A DNA stretch of 64,000 bases from Methylobacterium sp. NEAU K (lineage in GTDB: Bacteria > Pseudomonadota > Alphaproteobacteria > Rhizobiales > Beijerinckiaceae), in contig NZ_JAUYZJ010000004.1 of assembly GCF_030700285.1 (NCBI RefSeq), forward strand, positions 124,001 through 188,000, given 5' to 3'. The notes below the pieces were generated by a model. It did not search any database. It was not told the DNA's origin and was given only the letters and a program-made list of their open reading frames with translations. Positions 8,315-17,652 of the stretch are shown in pieces (position 1 is the first letter of the stretch; every line of letters begins with the position of its first letter). Made by a program: the position numbers and the translations under genes.

Positions 8315-9139
8315 ATGGACAGGCAGACCGGCGGTGAAGCCGACTGGCCCGGGCGCGGCGCCCTCTACGACCTCGCCGGGTGCCTCCGTTTCTACTCGCG
8401 CCTGCCGGTGCCGCAACTGCCCGGCGAGCCCGACCCACACCGGAGCCCCGATTTCACCACCCTGCCGCGGATGCTGCCGCTGGCCGGCCTGATCCTCGCC
8501 CTTCCCGCTGCTCTCATCCTCGCGGCCGCCTGGTGGATCGGGCTCGGGCCGTTCCTCGCCGCTACGCTGGCGGTCACCGTCATGGTGGTGGCGACTGGGG
8601 CGCTCCACGAGGACGGGTTGGCCGACGTGGCGGACGGTTTCGGCGGCGGCACGACGCGCGAGCGGCGGCTGGAGATCATGCGTGACAGCCGCATCGGCGC
8701 CTTTGGCGGAGCGGCCCTGGTCCTGGCGCTGGCCCTGCGCATCGGTGCGCTGGCGACGCTCCTCGACCGCACAGGCCATGCCGCGGCCACCGCACTCCTC
8801 CTCGCCGCCGCAGTGTCGCGGCTCGCCGCGCTCGCCCCGATGGTGCTCCTGCCGCCGGCGCGGCCCGGCGGCCTTTCCGCATCGGTAGGCCGTCCGAACC
8901 GGGCGAGCCTGACGGTGGCCCTCGGAATCTGTCTCGTGGTCGCGCTCTTTGCCGTGCCTCTCGGCCTGCCGGTCCATGGCGTCGCGCTGATGATCCTGTT
9001 CGCCGGCCTCGCCGCCCTCGCCCTCACCCGGCTCGCGCGCCGCAAAATCGGCGGCCAGACCGGCGACGTGATCGGCGCCTGCCAGCAAGTCTCCGAGATC
9101 GCCGCCCTGCTGGCCCTCGTGGCCGCGGTCGCGGATTGA
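8315..9139 (+). CDS. cobS: Adenosylcobinamide-GDP ribazoletransferase (cobalamin synthase)
   Basis: CobS joins adenosylcobinamide-GDP and alpha-ribazole (phosphate) at the inner membrane, the last assembly step of cobalamin. The 274-residue protein has the family FYSRLPVP motif near the N-terminus, then several hydrophobic helices. Its active-site loop reads GALHEDGLADVADGFGGG and continues to RLEIMRDSRIGAFG, and GGQTGDVIGA follows near the C-terminus. It is divergent from cobT; no cobalamin riboswitch features are visible in the 141-base gap. It is followed by a DUF1289 gene 52 bases downstream. Confidence 0.96.
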   Translation: MDRQTGGEADWPGRGALYDLAGCLRFYSRLPVPQLPGEPDPHRSPDFTTLPRMLPLAGLILALPAALILAAAWWIGLGPFLAATLAVTVMVVATGALHEDGLADVADGFGGGTTRERRLEIMRDSRIGAFGGAALVLALALRIGALATLLDRTGHAAATALLLAAAVSRLAALAPMVLLPPARPGGLSASVGRPNRASLTVALGICLVVALFAVPLGLPVHGVALMILFAGLAALALTRLARRKIGGQTGDVIGACQQVSEIAALLALVAAVAD

Positions 9140-9191
9140 TGCGGCATCCGGGGCCTTGATCGGGCCACGATCCGGCGGCCATGGATCGGCG

Positions 9192-9404
9192 ATGCCGCCC
9201 GCGACAAAACCATCCTCCCCCTGCACCAAGCTCTGCGTGCTCGACGCGGCGACCGACCTGTGCCGCGGTTGCGGGCGCAGCCGCGACGAGATCGCCGCCT
9301 GGGGCTCGATGCCGGAGGCCCGACGCCGCGCCATCATGGCCGGGCTCGAAGTCCGGATGCGCGACGCCCATCTGATTCCCCGGGAGGAGCCTCTGCCGTC
9401 ATGA
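9192..9404 (+). CDS. DUF1289 domain protein, small Cys-rich (YdhL-like)
   Basis: This 70-residue protein has the DUF1289 pattern: SPCTKLCVLDAATDLCRGCGRSRDEIAAW, i.e. four conserved cysteines followed by R(T/S)xxEIxxW. The cysteines suggest a small zinc- or iron-binding unit, but the function of the family is unknown. Its stop overlaps the start of the next gene (ATGA at 9401-9404), so the two are translationally coupled. Confidence 0.85.
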   Translation: MPPATKPSSPCTKLCVLDAATDLCRGCGRSRDEIAAWGSMPEARRRAIMAGLEVRMRDAHLIPREEPLPS

Positions 9405-10093
9405 TCTATCTCGGGGTCGCCGCCGTCGCGCTCGTCGCCGCCGTGCTGGTCCTCACCGACGGCAGCGACAGCATCGGCGGTGTGATCGAGCCCGACCACC
9501 TCGCCGGCCTCGCGTGGACGGGCGGCATCCTGATCCTCGTGGTCGCCGGGTATTGGCGGCAGTTCACCGCCTCCCTCGGCCCGAACCTGCGCGCGCTGCT
9601 GGCCTGGGCGCTGGTCGGCCTCGCGCTCGTGATCGGCTACAGCTACCGCGACCGGATCCAGGGCGTCAGCGCCCGGGTTCTCGGCGATCTCCGGCCCGGC
9701 TCGGCGGTGTCCGGCGCCGGCGGCGTCGTCACGATCACCCGGCGGGCGGACGGCGACTTCCGGGTCGACGCGGAGGTTAACGGGCGCGTGCAGCCGTTCC
9801 TGTTCGACACCGGGGCGAGCAGCGTGGTGCTGACCGCCGAGAATGCCGCGTCCCTCGGCATCACGCCGGAGCCCTCCGCCTTCACCGCCCGGGTCTCCAC
9901 CGCCAACGGCATCGCCTATGCGGCGCCGATCCAGCTGGATTCGCTCGGCGTCGGCACGATCACCGAGCGGCGCGTCAACGCCATGGTGGCGCGGCCCGGC
10001 ACGCTCGCCGGCAACCTGCTGGGCCAGACCTTCCTGACGCGCCTGTCCGGCTACGAGGTCCGCGGCGACCGGCTGATCCTCAGCCCGCCCTGA
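9401..10093 (+). CDS. Membrane-anchored retropepsin-like aspartyl protease (TIGR02281 family)
   Basis: The 230-residue protein has three hydrophobic segments in the first 90 residues and a C-terminal clan AA protease domain. The single catalytic motif is FLFDTGASSVVLT near residue 129, followed by the flap-region VSTANG and a hydrophobic-hydrophobic-Gly segment GNLLGQTFLTRL. Retropepsin-type enzymes work as dimers, each giving one Asp. The topology suggests the protease faces the periplasm. It is coupled to the DUF1289 gene by a 4-base overlap; substrates are unknown. Confidence 0.88.
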   Translation: MIYLGVAAVALVAAVLVLTDGSDSIGGVIEPDHLAGLAWTGGILILVVAGYWRQFTASLGPNLRALLAWALVGLALVIGYSYRDRIQGVSARVLGDLRPGSAVSGAGGVVTITRRADGDFRVDAEVNGRVQPFLFDTGASSVVLTAENAASLGITPEPSAFTARVSTANGIAYAAPIQLDSLGVGTITERRVNAMVARPGTLAGNLLGQTFLTRLSGYEVRGDRLILSPP

Positions 10094-10108
10094 GGGCGGT
10101 CGCGCGCG

Positions 10109-11125
<1,017 letters not shown>

Positions 11126-11653
11126 GTGTGCCGGTTCCGTGCTGTCCCGTGTTCCGCCGGCGCGCCGCGCAGGACGATGCGGCGCCGGTCATCCGGTGGC
11201 TCGAGTTGAAGAGGCCCCCGATATCACGCGAGGGCGATCCGCGAAAAGGCGGGGCCGAACCGGGGCTGCGCCCGAACCGGTCCGCCGCGCGGCTTGCCCG
11301 TGGCGCGGCCCCCGCCCGGATGGGCCGCGCCGGCGCCGAATGGCGTCCTGTCGGCTCACGCTCGCTCCGGTCCGGCCGGACCAAGGGTGACCCGACGGTT
11401 CCTTCGATGCGGAAGATCGTCCTGAGGTCCGGAGACCCATTTTTGCACCGGATTGTCCGGCCTCGCTGGTCCAAGCGTCAATCCCGGCACGTAGGAGTTG
11501 AGACTGGCGTGACCGCTTCCCGTTTTTGTAAATATCTGGAGTCATTTGAAAACTTGAGCGATAATGTCGGCCCCGGGGAGGTCTGATTTGGCCGCCCGAT
11601 TCCTGAGTATGCCGAGGATCCGCCGCGGTATATCAGGCCGAGGAACTTCGACG
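11126..11653. other. Intergenic region between dusA and the chemoreceptor gene
   Basis: About 530 bases without a convincing gene. The first 350 bases are GC-rich and featureless; open frames there have arginine- and proline-rich, unconserved-looking translations. The last 150 bases become AT-richer (around 11520-11570), as expected for the promoter of the chemoreceptor gene. Confidence 0.5.
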
Positions 11654-13327
11654 ATGACTGTTAGTAGGAAGATTTTCGCGTTGCTTGGCGGCGTTCTGTT
11701 GGCATTCGCGACAATATTGACCTTCGAATTCCGTGCCTTGGAGGGTGTGATGATGGATGACCGCAGGGCCGTCGTCCGCCATCAGGTCGAGGCCGCCCAC
11801 AGCATCGTGGTGGCCCTCGCCAGGCAGGCGGAGACCGGGACGATCACCCTGGATGAAGCGAAGCGGAGGGCTGCCGACGCCCTGCGGGCGATCCGCTTCA
11901 ACGGCACCGACTACGTCTTCGTGTACAGTACGGCTCCGGGCCATCTGGGACGCAATATCGTCCACCCGAATCCCAAGATCGAAGGTACCAAGAGCTACGA
12001 TGACGAGAGGATGAAGAAGTCCTTCGTCGGGAGCATGATCGAGCGCGGCAGGGAAGGCGGTGGCTTTACCGAATATCGCTGGCCGCGGCTGGGCGAGACC
12101 GAGCCCGCACCCAAAGTGGCCTACTCTCTGGCATTCGAGCCCTGGCAGTGGAACATCAATGCCGCGCTCTACGTCGATGACGTCTACGCGGCGAGCCGCG
12201 CGCGGATCGTCACGATCCTGCTCTGGGTGGTCCCGCTCTGCCTCTTGATCGTGGGCTGCGGGATCCTGCTCGCCCGCAGCATCACCACGCCGTTGGCCGC
12301 CTTCACGCGGGCGATGCGCCGGCTCGCCGGCGGCGAGATCACCATCGTGATCCCGGGGATCGGCCGAGGCGACGAGATCGGTCATATGGCCGCCGCGGCC
12401 GGGGTGTTCCGGGACAGCATGATCCACGCACAGACGCTCTCCGCCGACCAGCGCGCCGAGCAGACGCGACGCGAGGAGCGCGCCCGCTGGATCGAGGACC
12501 TGACCCGCGGCTTCGATCAGAACGCGAGCGATCTCCTCAAGAAGGTCGATTCCTCGGCAGCCGGGATGCGGGAGGCCTGCCGGGCGATGTCGGAGACCGC
12601 GGTCACGGCCGCCCGGCAGGCCGGCTCGGCCGCGGGCGAGGCGCAACAGGCCTCGGCCAACGTCCAGACCGTGGCGGCCGCCACCGAGGAGCTGTCGGCC
12701 TCCATCGCGGAGATCGGCGAGCAGGTCACCAAATCTGCGGCGATCGCGACCCAGGCCGTTGCCGAGGCCGAGCGCACGGATCGCCAGATCCAGGGACTGG
12801 CCGCCATGTCCGAACGGATCGGCGAGGTCGTGCGCATGATCGCGGCGATCGCCCAGCAGACAAACCTGCTGGCGCTCAACGCCACCATCGAGGCGGCCCG
12901 GGCCGGAGAGGCGGGGCGCGGATTCGCGGTCGTCGCCGCCGAGGTCAAGGGCCTGGCCGGCCAGACCGCGAAGGCCACCGAGGAGATCACCGCCCAGATC
13001 GGCGCGATCCAGAGCGAGACGACGGTCGCGGTCGAGGCCGTGCACTCGATCGGCAAGACCGTGGACACGATGAACGCCATTTCGAGCGCGATCGCCGCGG
13101 CGGTGGAGCAGCAGCGCTTCGCCACCGGCGACATTTCCCGCAACATCGACGAGGCCTCGCGGGGGACCGGGGCAGTCAGCGAGAACGTGGTATCGGCCTC
13201 GACGGCTGCCGAAGAGACGCGCCGCGTCGCCGACGGCGTCGGCGAGGCGGCCGGCGATGTAAGCCGCAGCGCCGAAGCGTTGCGCGCCGAGGTGGTGCGC
13301 TTCCTGGCCGACATGCGCGCCGCCTGA
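11654..13327 (+). CDS. Methyl-accepting chemotaxis protein with single Cache sensor
   Basis: The 557-residue receptor has an N-terminal membrane helix (about residues 8-30), a periplasmic single Cache domain (about 35-180) with [11 protein letters not shown] and the [19 protein letters not shown] segment typical of sCache_2, a second membrane helix (about 190-212), a HAMP domain (about 212-265) and a cytoplasmic signalling domain. The hairpin tip reads [38 protein letters not shown], the invariant CheA/CheW contact region. Ligands of sCache_2 receptors are often small organic acids. The ATG at 11654 follows AGGAA by 8 bases and directly precedes the signal helix. It is not next to other che genes. 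Confidence 0.93.
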   Translation: MTVSRKIFALLGGVLLAFATILTFEFRALEGVMMDDRRAVVRHQVEAAHSIVVALARQAETGTITLDEAKRRAADALRAIRFNGTDYVFVYSTAPGHLGRNIVHPNPKIEGTKSYDDERMKKSFVGSMIERGREGGGFTEYRWPRLGETEPAPKVAYSLAFEPWQWNINAALYVDDVYAASRARIVTILLWVVPLCLLIVGCGILLARSITTPLAAFTRAMRRLAGGEITIVIPGIGRGDEIGHMAAAAGVFRDSMIHAQTLSADQRAEQTRREERARWIEDLTRGFDQNASDLLKKVDSSAAGMREACRAMSETAVTAARQAGSAAGEAQQASANVQTVAAATEELSASIAEIGEQVTKSAAIATQAVAEAERTDRQIQGLAAMSERIGEVVRMIAAIAQQTNLLALNATIEAARAGEAGRGFAVVAAEVKGLAGQTAKATEEITAQIGAIQSETTVAVEAVHSIGKTVDTMNAISSAIAAAVEQQRFATGDISRNIDEASRGTGAVSENVVSASTAAEETRRVADGVGEAAGDVSRSAEALRAEVVRFLADMRAA

Positions 13328-13407
13328 CCGGCTCGATCGCGCCGCGCTGGCATGGACCCGTGCCGGCACCCGGGACCTGACGCCGCCCCGCCCGAAGCCG
13401 TCGCCGG

Positions 13408-14283
13408 TCAGAAGACCGGCATCGCCCCGGCGACTGTGACGAGCGCGCCCGACGTGTAGCTGCTCTCCTGGGAGGCCAGCATCACGTAGGCGGAGGCGAG
13501 TTCGGCCGGCTGGCCCGGGCGGCCGAACGGCACCTGGCTGCCGAACGATTTCACCGCATCCTGGCTCATCCCGGACGGGATGAACGGCGTCCAGATCGGG
13601 CCGGGCAGGACGCCGTTCACGCGCACGCCCCTCTCGGCCAGCAACTGCGCGAGGCTCAGCACCATGTTGCTCAAGGCGCCCTTGGTGGCGCTGTAGGCCA
13701 TGAGTGACGGCATGGGGTGCTTGGAATTCACCGACGAGGTGAAGATCACCGAGGCGCCGGGCTTCAGGTGTGCGAGCGCCGCCTTGGTCACGTAGAACGC
13801 CCCGAACACGTTCGTGCGGAAATGTTCCTCGAAGATCGCGTCTTCGATCTCGGTGAGGTCTTGGTTCGGCTGCTGGAAGGCGCCGTTGTTGACCAGCACG
13901 TCGAGGCGCCCAAAGGTCTCGGCGGTGCGGGCGACGATCGCGCGGCCGTAGGCGGCATCCTTGAGGTCGCCCGGCAGGAGCAGCGCGCGACGGCCCGCCT
14001 TCTCGATCCAGCCGCCCACCGCCTCGGCGTCCGCCTGCTCCTCCGGCAGGTAGGAGATGGCGACGTCGGCGCCCTCGCGCGCGAAGGCGATCGCGACGGC
14101 CCGGCCGATGCCGCTGTCGCCTCCGGTGATCAGTGCGGCCTTGCCGGCAAGCTTGCCCGCGCCCGTGTAGCTCGCCTCGCCGTGATCGGGCTCGGGCGCC
14201 ATGCGGCCGGTCATGCCGGGGAAGCTCTGCGGCTGCGCCTCGAAGGGCGGTCGGGGGTACTTGTGCAACGGGTCGGTGGTCAC
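13408..14283 (-). CDS. SDR family oxidoreductase (YghA/GSP39-like)
   Basis: The 291-residue protein has the Rossmann motif TGGDSGIGRAVA at about residues 53-64, NNGA, and the catalytic Tyr-x3-Lys in YSATK with its upstream Ser in TSSVNSK. A 40-residue N-terminal extension rich in Pro (KYPRPPFEAQPQSFPGMTGRM) is characteristic of the general stress/YghA-type SDRs, which reduce aldehydes or ketones with NADPH. The start is a GTG at 14283 with GGAG 7 bases upstream; no ATG is suitably placed. It is convergent with the chemoreceptor gene. Confidence 0.88.
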   Translation of the reverse strand: MTTDPLHKYPRPPFEAQPQSFPGMTGRMAPEPDHGEASYTGAGKLAGKAALITGGDSGIGRAVAIAFAREGADVAISYLPEEQADAEAVGGWIEKAGRRALLLPGDLKDAAYGRAIVARTAETFGRLDVLVNNGAFQQPNQDLTEIEDAIFEEHFRTNVFGAFYVTKAALAHLKPGASVIFTSSVNSKHPMPSLMAYSATKGALSNMVLSLAQLLAERGVRVNGVLPGPIWTPFIPSGMSQDAVKSFGSQVPFGRPGQPAELASAYVMLASQESSYTSGALVTVAGAMPVF

Positions 14284-14482
14284 GCGTCGTCTCCGGTTGG
14301 GGTGCCGGTCCAACCGCGCGGCATCCGGGGTGTTCCGACGCCGCGCCGCCGCACCTGGACCGGTCGTCCCGTGGGGGAGAAGACGCATTTACGGCGCGGA
14401 AACATAAAACGCGCACCGCGGAGAAGCGCCGACACAGGTCGGCAACAGGCACCGGTCAGTCTTGGGGAAAGGAGGCGCCGCG

Positions 14483-14602
14483 ATGGTCGAAATTCAACCG
14501 GAGGATCGGATCGCCCGCGTGATTGATCGCGCCCTGCTCGGTGCGGCGATGCTCTCGCTTACCTTCGGCCTGGTCACGGGTCTCTGGGGCCTGTTGCAGT
14601 GA
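14483..14602 (+). CDS. Very small single-pass membrane protein (39 residues), first of three overlapping genes
   Basis: An ATG at 14483 lies 7 bases after a perfect AGGAGG. The 39-residue product has a charged amphipathic first half (EIQPEDRIARVIDR) and a hydrophobic helix (ALLGAAMLSLTFGLVTGLWGLL) that would span the membrane. No family is recognised. Its stop codon overlaps a GTG start of the next small gene (GTGA, 14599-14602), implying coupling. The strong ribosome-binding site and sensible topology make it more than a chance frame. Confidence 0.6.
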   Translation: MVEIQPEDRIARVIDRALLGAAMLSLTFGLVTGLWGLLQ

Positions 14603-14769
14603 GCCGCGCGCGGGCTGCCGCCCTGGGCCGCCGCCTCGGGCCGCGAACATCGATCCGACCCGGTCGCACTGCCCTGCGTCGGTCCGGCCTCGATCGCACC
14701 GCCCTCGTGTTGATCTGCACGGGTCTCGCGGTTCTCGCGCTAGCGCTTCTGCTGGTGGGTGTTCCGTGA
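14599..14769 (+). CDS. Small membrane protein (56 residues), second of three overlapping genes
   Basis: The GTG at 14599 overlaps the stop of the preceding small gene, and the stop overlaps the GTG of the next. The N-terminal 35 residues are strongly basic (many Arg), followed by a hydrophobic helix TALVLICTGLAVLALALLLVGV at the C-terminus, an orientation expected for a tail-anchored or N-in single-pass protein. No homologue is recognised. Support comes from the two GTGA overlaps and the topology; it could still be a fortuitous frame. Confidence 0.45.
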   Translation: MSRARAAALGRRLGPRTSIRPGRTALRRSGLDRTALVLICTGLAVLALALLLVGVP

Positions 14770-15023
14770 CGGGCCGCCGTGCATCGCCTCGCGGCCGGGA
14801 ATCGGATGCGATGCTGAACCGTGTCGTGATCGCGGCCCTCGTCCTCGTGATCGCCGCGTTCCTGATCGGTTTGGCAAAGCTTGCCCGCGACGCGCTATCG
14901 CCGAACGAACCCTACGCGGCCAGCATCGGGCTGACCCTCGACCAGTGTGTCGCCGCCCAGGATGGTTTTTCGCCCGAGGAGGCGCGCGCCTACTGCCGAC
15001 GGCCCGTGCCGAAGCGGCTGTGA
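14766..15023 (+). CDS. Small membrane-anchored protein (85 residues), third of three overlapping genes
   Basis: The GTG at 14766 overlaps the previous stop codon (GTGA); an internal ATG at 14811 would give 70 residues beginning just before the membrane helix LNRVVIAALVLVIAAFLIGLAKL. The remaining part, TLDQCVAAQDGFSPEEARAYCRR, contains two cysteines separated by 16 residues that could form a disulfide if exported. The family is not recognised. It is followed by a terminator-like hairpin at 15068, marking the end of the operon. Confidence 0.55.
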   Translation: MTGRRASPRGRESDAMLNRVVIAALVLVIAAFLIGLAKLARDALSPNEPYAASIGLTLDQCVAAQDGFSPEEARAYCRRPVPKRL

Positions 15024-15067
15024 ATCGGCTCCGATCGCGACGCGATCGGGAGCGGAGCTTCGAACGC

Positions 15068-15099
15068 GGCCCCCCCTAGGAGCTGGCTCCTGGGGGGCC
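15068..15099 (+). terminator. Hairpin ending the small-protein operon
   Basis: GGCCCCCC (from 15068) pairs with GGGGGGCC (ending 15099), continued by AGGAGC/GCTCCT in the inner stem. No long T-run follows, so it may be a weak terminator or shared with the convergent outer-membrane protein gene. Confidence 0.5.
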
Positions 15100-15162
15100 T
15101 TCGACGGGACAGCCAGTTGGATCGAGCTGGGGATGCTCAGCCGAAGTCGAGGACAGGACCGC

Positions 15163-15972
15163 TCAATAGCTGCCGAACTCGTAGTTCAGGCCCACACGGC
15201 CGAGCACGCCCTCGTTCTGGAAGCGCGTGGCGAAGGTGCCGATGGTCCGGACGGTCGGCAGGAGCGGGATCGTGCGGCCGCCGAGATCGTAGTAGAGCGC
15301 CTCGCCCTTCACCGTGACCGCGTTGGAGTGGAAGACGTTCAGGAAGGAATCGGTGGGCAGGGCATACTCGATGCCGCCGCCGACCGCATAGCCGGTCTCG
15401 ATGCGCGAGCGGCTCCCGAGGAAGACGGGCGGTCGCGCCGCCGTCTGGAAGAGGCCGCCGCGGTAGGTCTCGCCTGCATAGGCGAAGCCGCCGGTCCCGT
15501 AGAACAGGGTGCGGTCGATGGCGTAACCGACGCGCCCGCGCACGGTCCCGAGATAGTCGCCTGACTGACGATAGGTGTTGGTGCCGACAAGTCTGCTTTG
15601 GAAACCGTAGCCGCGGCGCAGATCGGTATAGGCCGCATCGGTCTCGACGCCGACCACGAAGCCTGAGCCGGGCGTGAGCTGATAATTGTAGCCAACTTGG
15701 CCGCCACCGGTGAAGCCGTCCCGCGGCAGCCTGACCGTGCTGGTGTAGGGACCTCTCGTGGTCCCATCACTCCACCGGAACACGCCCGCCGTGTTCGCCA
15801 CGTCCCTGGTCGAAGTGACGTAGCCGGCGTTGATGCCGAAGTAAGCGCCCGTCCATGTGAAGACTGGCAGTGCGATCGGCGCCGGCGGTAGCGCGCGTCG
15901 GGGCAGGTCTGCAGCAGAGGCGGCGGCTGTCAAAGCAGCCAAGGCAGCCGGTGTCAGAATGGTCTTGTTCAT
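15163..15972 (-). CDS. Outer-membrane beta-barrel protein (Omp25/RopB-like porin family)
   Basis: The 269-residue protein has a signal peptide (MNKTILTPAALAALTAAASAADL) followed by the family's WTGAYFGINAGY motif, then alternating aromatic/hydrophobic strands such as GGGQVGYNYQL, GVETDAAYTDL, TVRGRVGYAIDRTLFYGTGGFAYA and a C-terminal strand ending in VGLNYEFGSY, whose final aromatic residue is the usual beta-barrel assembly signal. It matches the eight-stranded OMP_b-brl proteins abundant in Rhizobiales outer membranes. The start at MNKT (15972) is preferred to an ATG five codons upstream because it begins the signal peptide directly. Its upstream region is unusually AT-rich, so expression may be strongly regulated. 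Confidence 0.9.
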   Translation of the reverse strand: MNKTILTPAALAALTAAASAADLPRRALPPAPIALPVFTWTGAYFGINAGYVTSTRDVANTAGVFRWSDGTTRGPYTSTVRLPRDGFTGGGQVGYNYQLTPGSGFVVGVETDAAYTDLRRGYGFQSRLVGTNTYRQSGDYLGTVRGRVGYAIDRTLFYGTGGFAYAGETYRGGLFQTAARPPVFLGSRSRIETGYAVGGGIEYALPTDSFLNVFHSNAVTVKGEALYYDLGGRTIPLLPTVRTIGTFATRFQNEGVLGRVGLNYEFGSY

Positions 15973-16020
15973 GTCGGATCGGTCCAAGAATACGAAGCCA
16001 GAACCGACCTAACAAAATCT

Positions 16021-16200
16021 CATTTACCGATCCGTATCGTCGTAGCAACACATAAAAGCAAGCATATTTGTCAAATAATTAAATAAAATAGGTGAGTTTG
16101 TAACTCAATGTCATAAAAAGTTTTGAGTTTATTATAAAGATATATCTGATAAATTGCGCATTTTCAACATGAAACTTAAGAATTGACGTCCTCTTCTGTG
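16021..16200. promoter_or_regulatory. AT-rich upstream region of the outer-membrane protein gene
   Basis: I counted 54 G or C in these 180 bases (30%), against roughly 70% in the surroundings. It lies directly upstream of the leftward outer-membrane protein gene and contains many A/T runs that could bend DNA or hold an UP element. A 15-base palindrome (16093-16107) lies inside. No gene is seen here. It may be a promoter with nucleoid-protein control, or a remnant of transferred DNA. Confidence 0.75.
16093..16107. promoter_or_regulatory. Operator-like palindrome with an extra half-site
   Basis: TGAGTT-TGT-AACTCA is a perfect 6-base dyad with a 3-base spacer, and a further TGAGTT occurs at 16124-16129. 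The arrangement would suit a dimeric regulator of the outer-membrane protein gene; the protein is not known. Confidence 0.35.
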
Positions 16201-16237
16201 CCGAAGGCTCTGCCGCCGGCCCGCTTCGACGCAAAGC

Positions 16238-16267
16238 GAAAGCGGCGCCCGATCGGGCGCCGCTTTC
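16238..16267 (-). terminator. Perfect 30-base palindrome after ureE
   Basis: GAAAGCGGCGCCC-GATC-GGGCGCCGCTTTC reads identically on both strands, so it forms a very stable hairpin flanked by A/T. It lies 62 bases beyond the ureE stop and probably terminates ureE transcription. Confidence 0.7.
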
Positions 16268-16329
16268 AAATCCTGAGCTTCGATGCGCTGCCTCGCGCCG
16301 GAACGGGATTCGCTCCGGTGGCGCGTCCT

Positions 16330-16914
16330 CTAATGGTCGTGATTGCAGCCGGGGCCGTGGACATGACCGTGGTGATCATGCCCGTGGTCTTGATCATGCT
16401 CGTGGGCGTGATCATGCCCATGGGCATGACTGTGGCCGTGATCATGGCTCTGGTCGTGACTGTGATCGTGGCCGCAGGTGCTGTGGTCGTGCGCTGCGCG
16501 CTCGGGGCGGAAGGTGCGGGAGACCGGGGTCGCGACGCAGCCCTGCCCGCGCACCAGCTCTGCGGTGGCCGGGGAGGCCAGGACGTAGAGCACGTCGGCG
16601 GCGATCTCGGCGGGCACGTGGCTGCCGCCGAGCTGCCAGGCCAGTCGCATCAGCCGGGCCGGGTTCTCGGCGCGCACCTCCATGAGGTCCTCCGCGGCGG
16701 CGCGCACCGCGACGAGGCGGCCGTCCTCGAGGCGCAGGGCATCGCCGTCCTCGAGGGGCGCGGTGTTGGCGAGCGCCACCTCGAAGCCGAGGCCGCCCGC
16801 CGCGATGAGGGATCCGGTGGCCGCGGTGCGGGCGGCGTGATCGAGGATCACCGTGTCGGCGACGCGGTCGGCGCGAACCGCCGCCCGGCGGACGATCGTG
16901 GTGGCTCTCGGCAT
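16330..16914 (-). CDS. ureE: Urease accessory protein UreE, His-rich nickel metallochaperone
   Basis: UreE delivers nickel to the urease active site. The 194-residue protein has an N-terminal peptide-binding domain (about 1-75; DGDALRLEDGRLVAV), a metal-binding domain (about 76-140; LAWQLGGSHVPAEIA with the conserved metal-site His and RGQGCVATPVSRTFRPE) and a very His-rich tail from residue about 142 to the end (dozens of residues of HDH/HSH/HGH repeats). Such tails bind several extra nickel ions. No urease structural or other accessory gene is in the window, so it is an isolated copy, either serving urease genes elsewhere or acting in metal storage. Confidence 0.93.
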   Translation of the reverse strand: MPRATTIVRRAAVRADRVADTVILDHAARTAATGSLIAAGGLGFEVALANTAPLEDGDALRLEDGRLVAVRAAAEDLMEVRAENPARLMRLAWQLGGSHVPAEIAADVLYVLASPATAELVRGQGCVATPVSRTFRPERAAHDHSTCGHDHSHDQSHDHGHSHAHGHDHAHEHDQDHGHDHHGHVHGPGCNHDH

Positions 16915-17124
16915 GGGACCCTCGGGGATGGTGCCGCGGCGCCCCCGGCCGGAGCGCCGCCTCTGGCCGGTGGCATAGGGCGAGACGGGAAGCGGGCGCA
17001 ACTCCTGCCGCCGGGCATGGAACCTTAGCCGTATGGCGGGCATTCTTTTGCTGCTAAGCTCACGACCATCCGCGACGATCACGGCCGAGGGCCGGACCGG
17101 ATGCACAGGGGAGATCTGGGGACC

Positions 17125-17394
17125 ATGAAGAAGCTCGCTGCCGCCGCCCTCGCCACCATCGCTGCCCTCTCGCTCGGCGCCTGCAACACCCCGGAGGATC
17201 GCGCGCTGGGCGGTGCGGGCCTCGGTGCGCTCACCGGTGCGGCCATCGGCGCCGCCGCCACGGGCCGTGCGGGCGGCGCCCTGGCGGGTGCCGCGATCGG
17301 AGGCGCCGGCGGCGCCATCGTGGGCGCCTCGACCGCGCCGCGCTGCCCCTACGGCACCTACCGGGACGCCTACGGCAACATCTACTGCCGCTGA
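17125..17394 (+). CDS. Glycine-zipper lipoprotein (YMGG-like)
   Basis: The 89-residue protein begins with a lipoprotein signal peptide ending in the lipobox LSLGAC (Cys at about residue 20). The middle is a glycine-zipper made of repeated GxxxG (GGAGLGALTGAAIGAA, GGALAGAAIGGAGGAIVGA), and a short Cys-containing tail (CPYGTYRDAYGNIYC) follows. Such proteins sit in the outer membrane and often respond to envelope stress; the precise role is unknown. The ATG at 17125 is preferred over one 8 codons upstream because it starts the signal sequence. A hairpin follows the stop. Confidence 0.85.
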   Translation: MKKLAAAALATIAALSLGACNTPEDRALGGAGLGALTGAAIGAAATGRAGGALAGAAIGGAGGAIVGASTAPRCPYGTYRDAYGNIYCR

Positions 17395-17401
17395 GGCGTA
17401 A

Positions 17402-17434
17402 GCCGTGCCCGACCGCCGCGCGATCGGGCACGGC
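17402..17434 (+). terminator. Hairpin after the glycine-zipper lipoprotein gene
   Basis: GCCGTGCCCGA (17402-17412) pairs exactly with TCGGGCACGGC (17424-17434), 8 bases beyond the stop codon. No T-run follows immediately. Confidence 0.6.
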
Positions 17435-17652
17435 GCTGAGGGTTTGTCGTGACGCGCTCTCGTCCGCCGAACCAGCCTCGACTTCGGCGGACAGCGCTCT
17501 GACAGGCCAGAGGCCGGGGCGCGTCCCGGCCCTTCCGCACTGCGCGAGGAGCGGCTATCCCGGCGCTCGGCCGGGCGCGTCCCCGGTGCCGGACGCAAGC
17601 CGTCTCCCATGAGAGCACCGAGTCCACGATCCGCCCGAGGGTCGGTCCGCCC

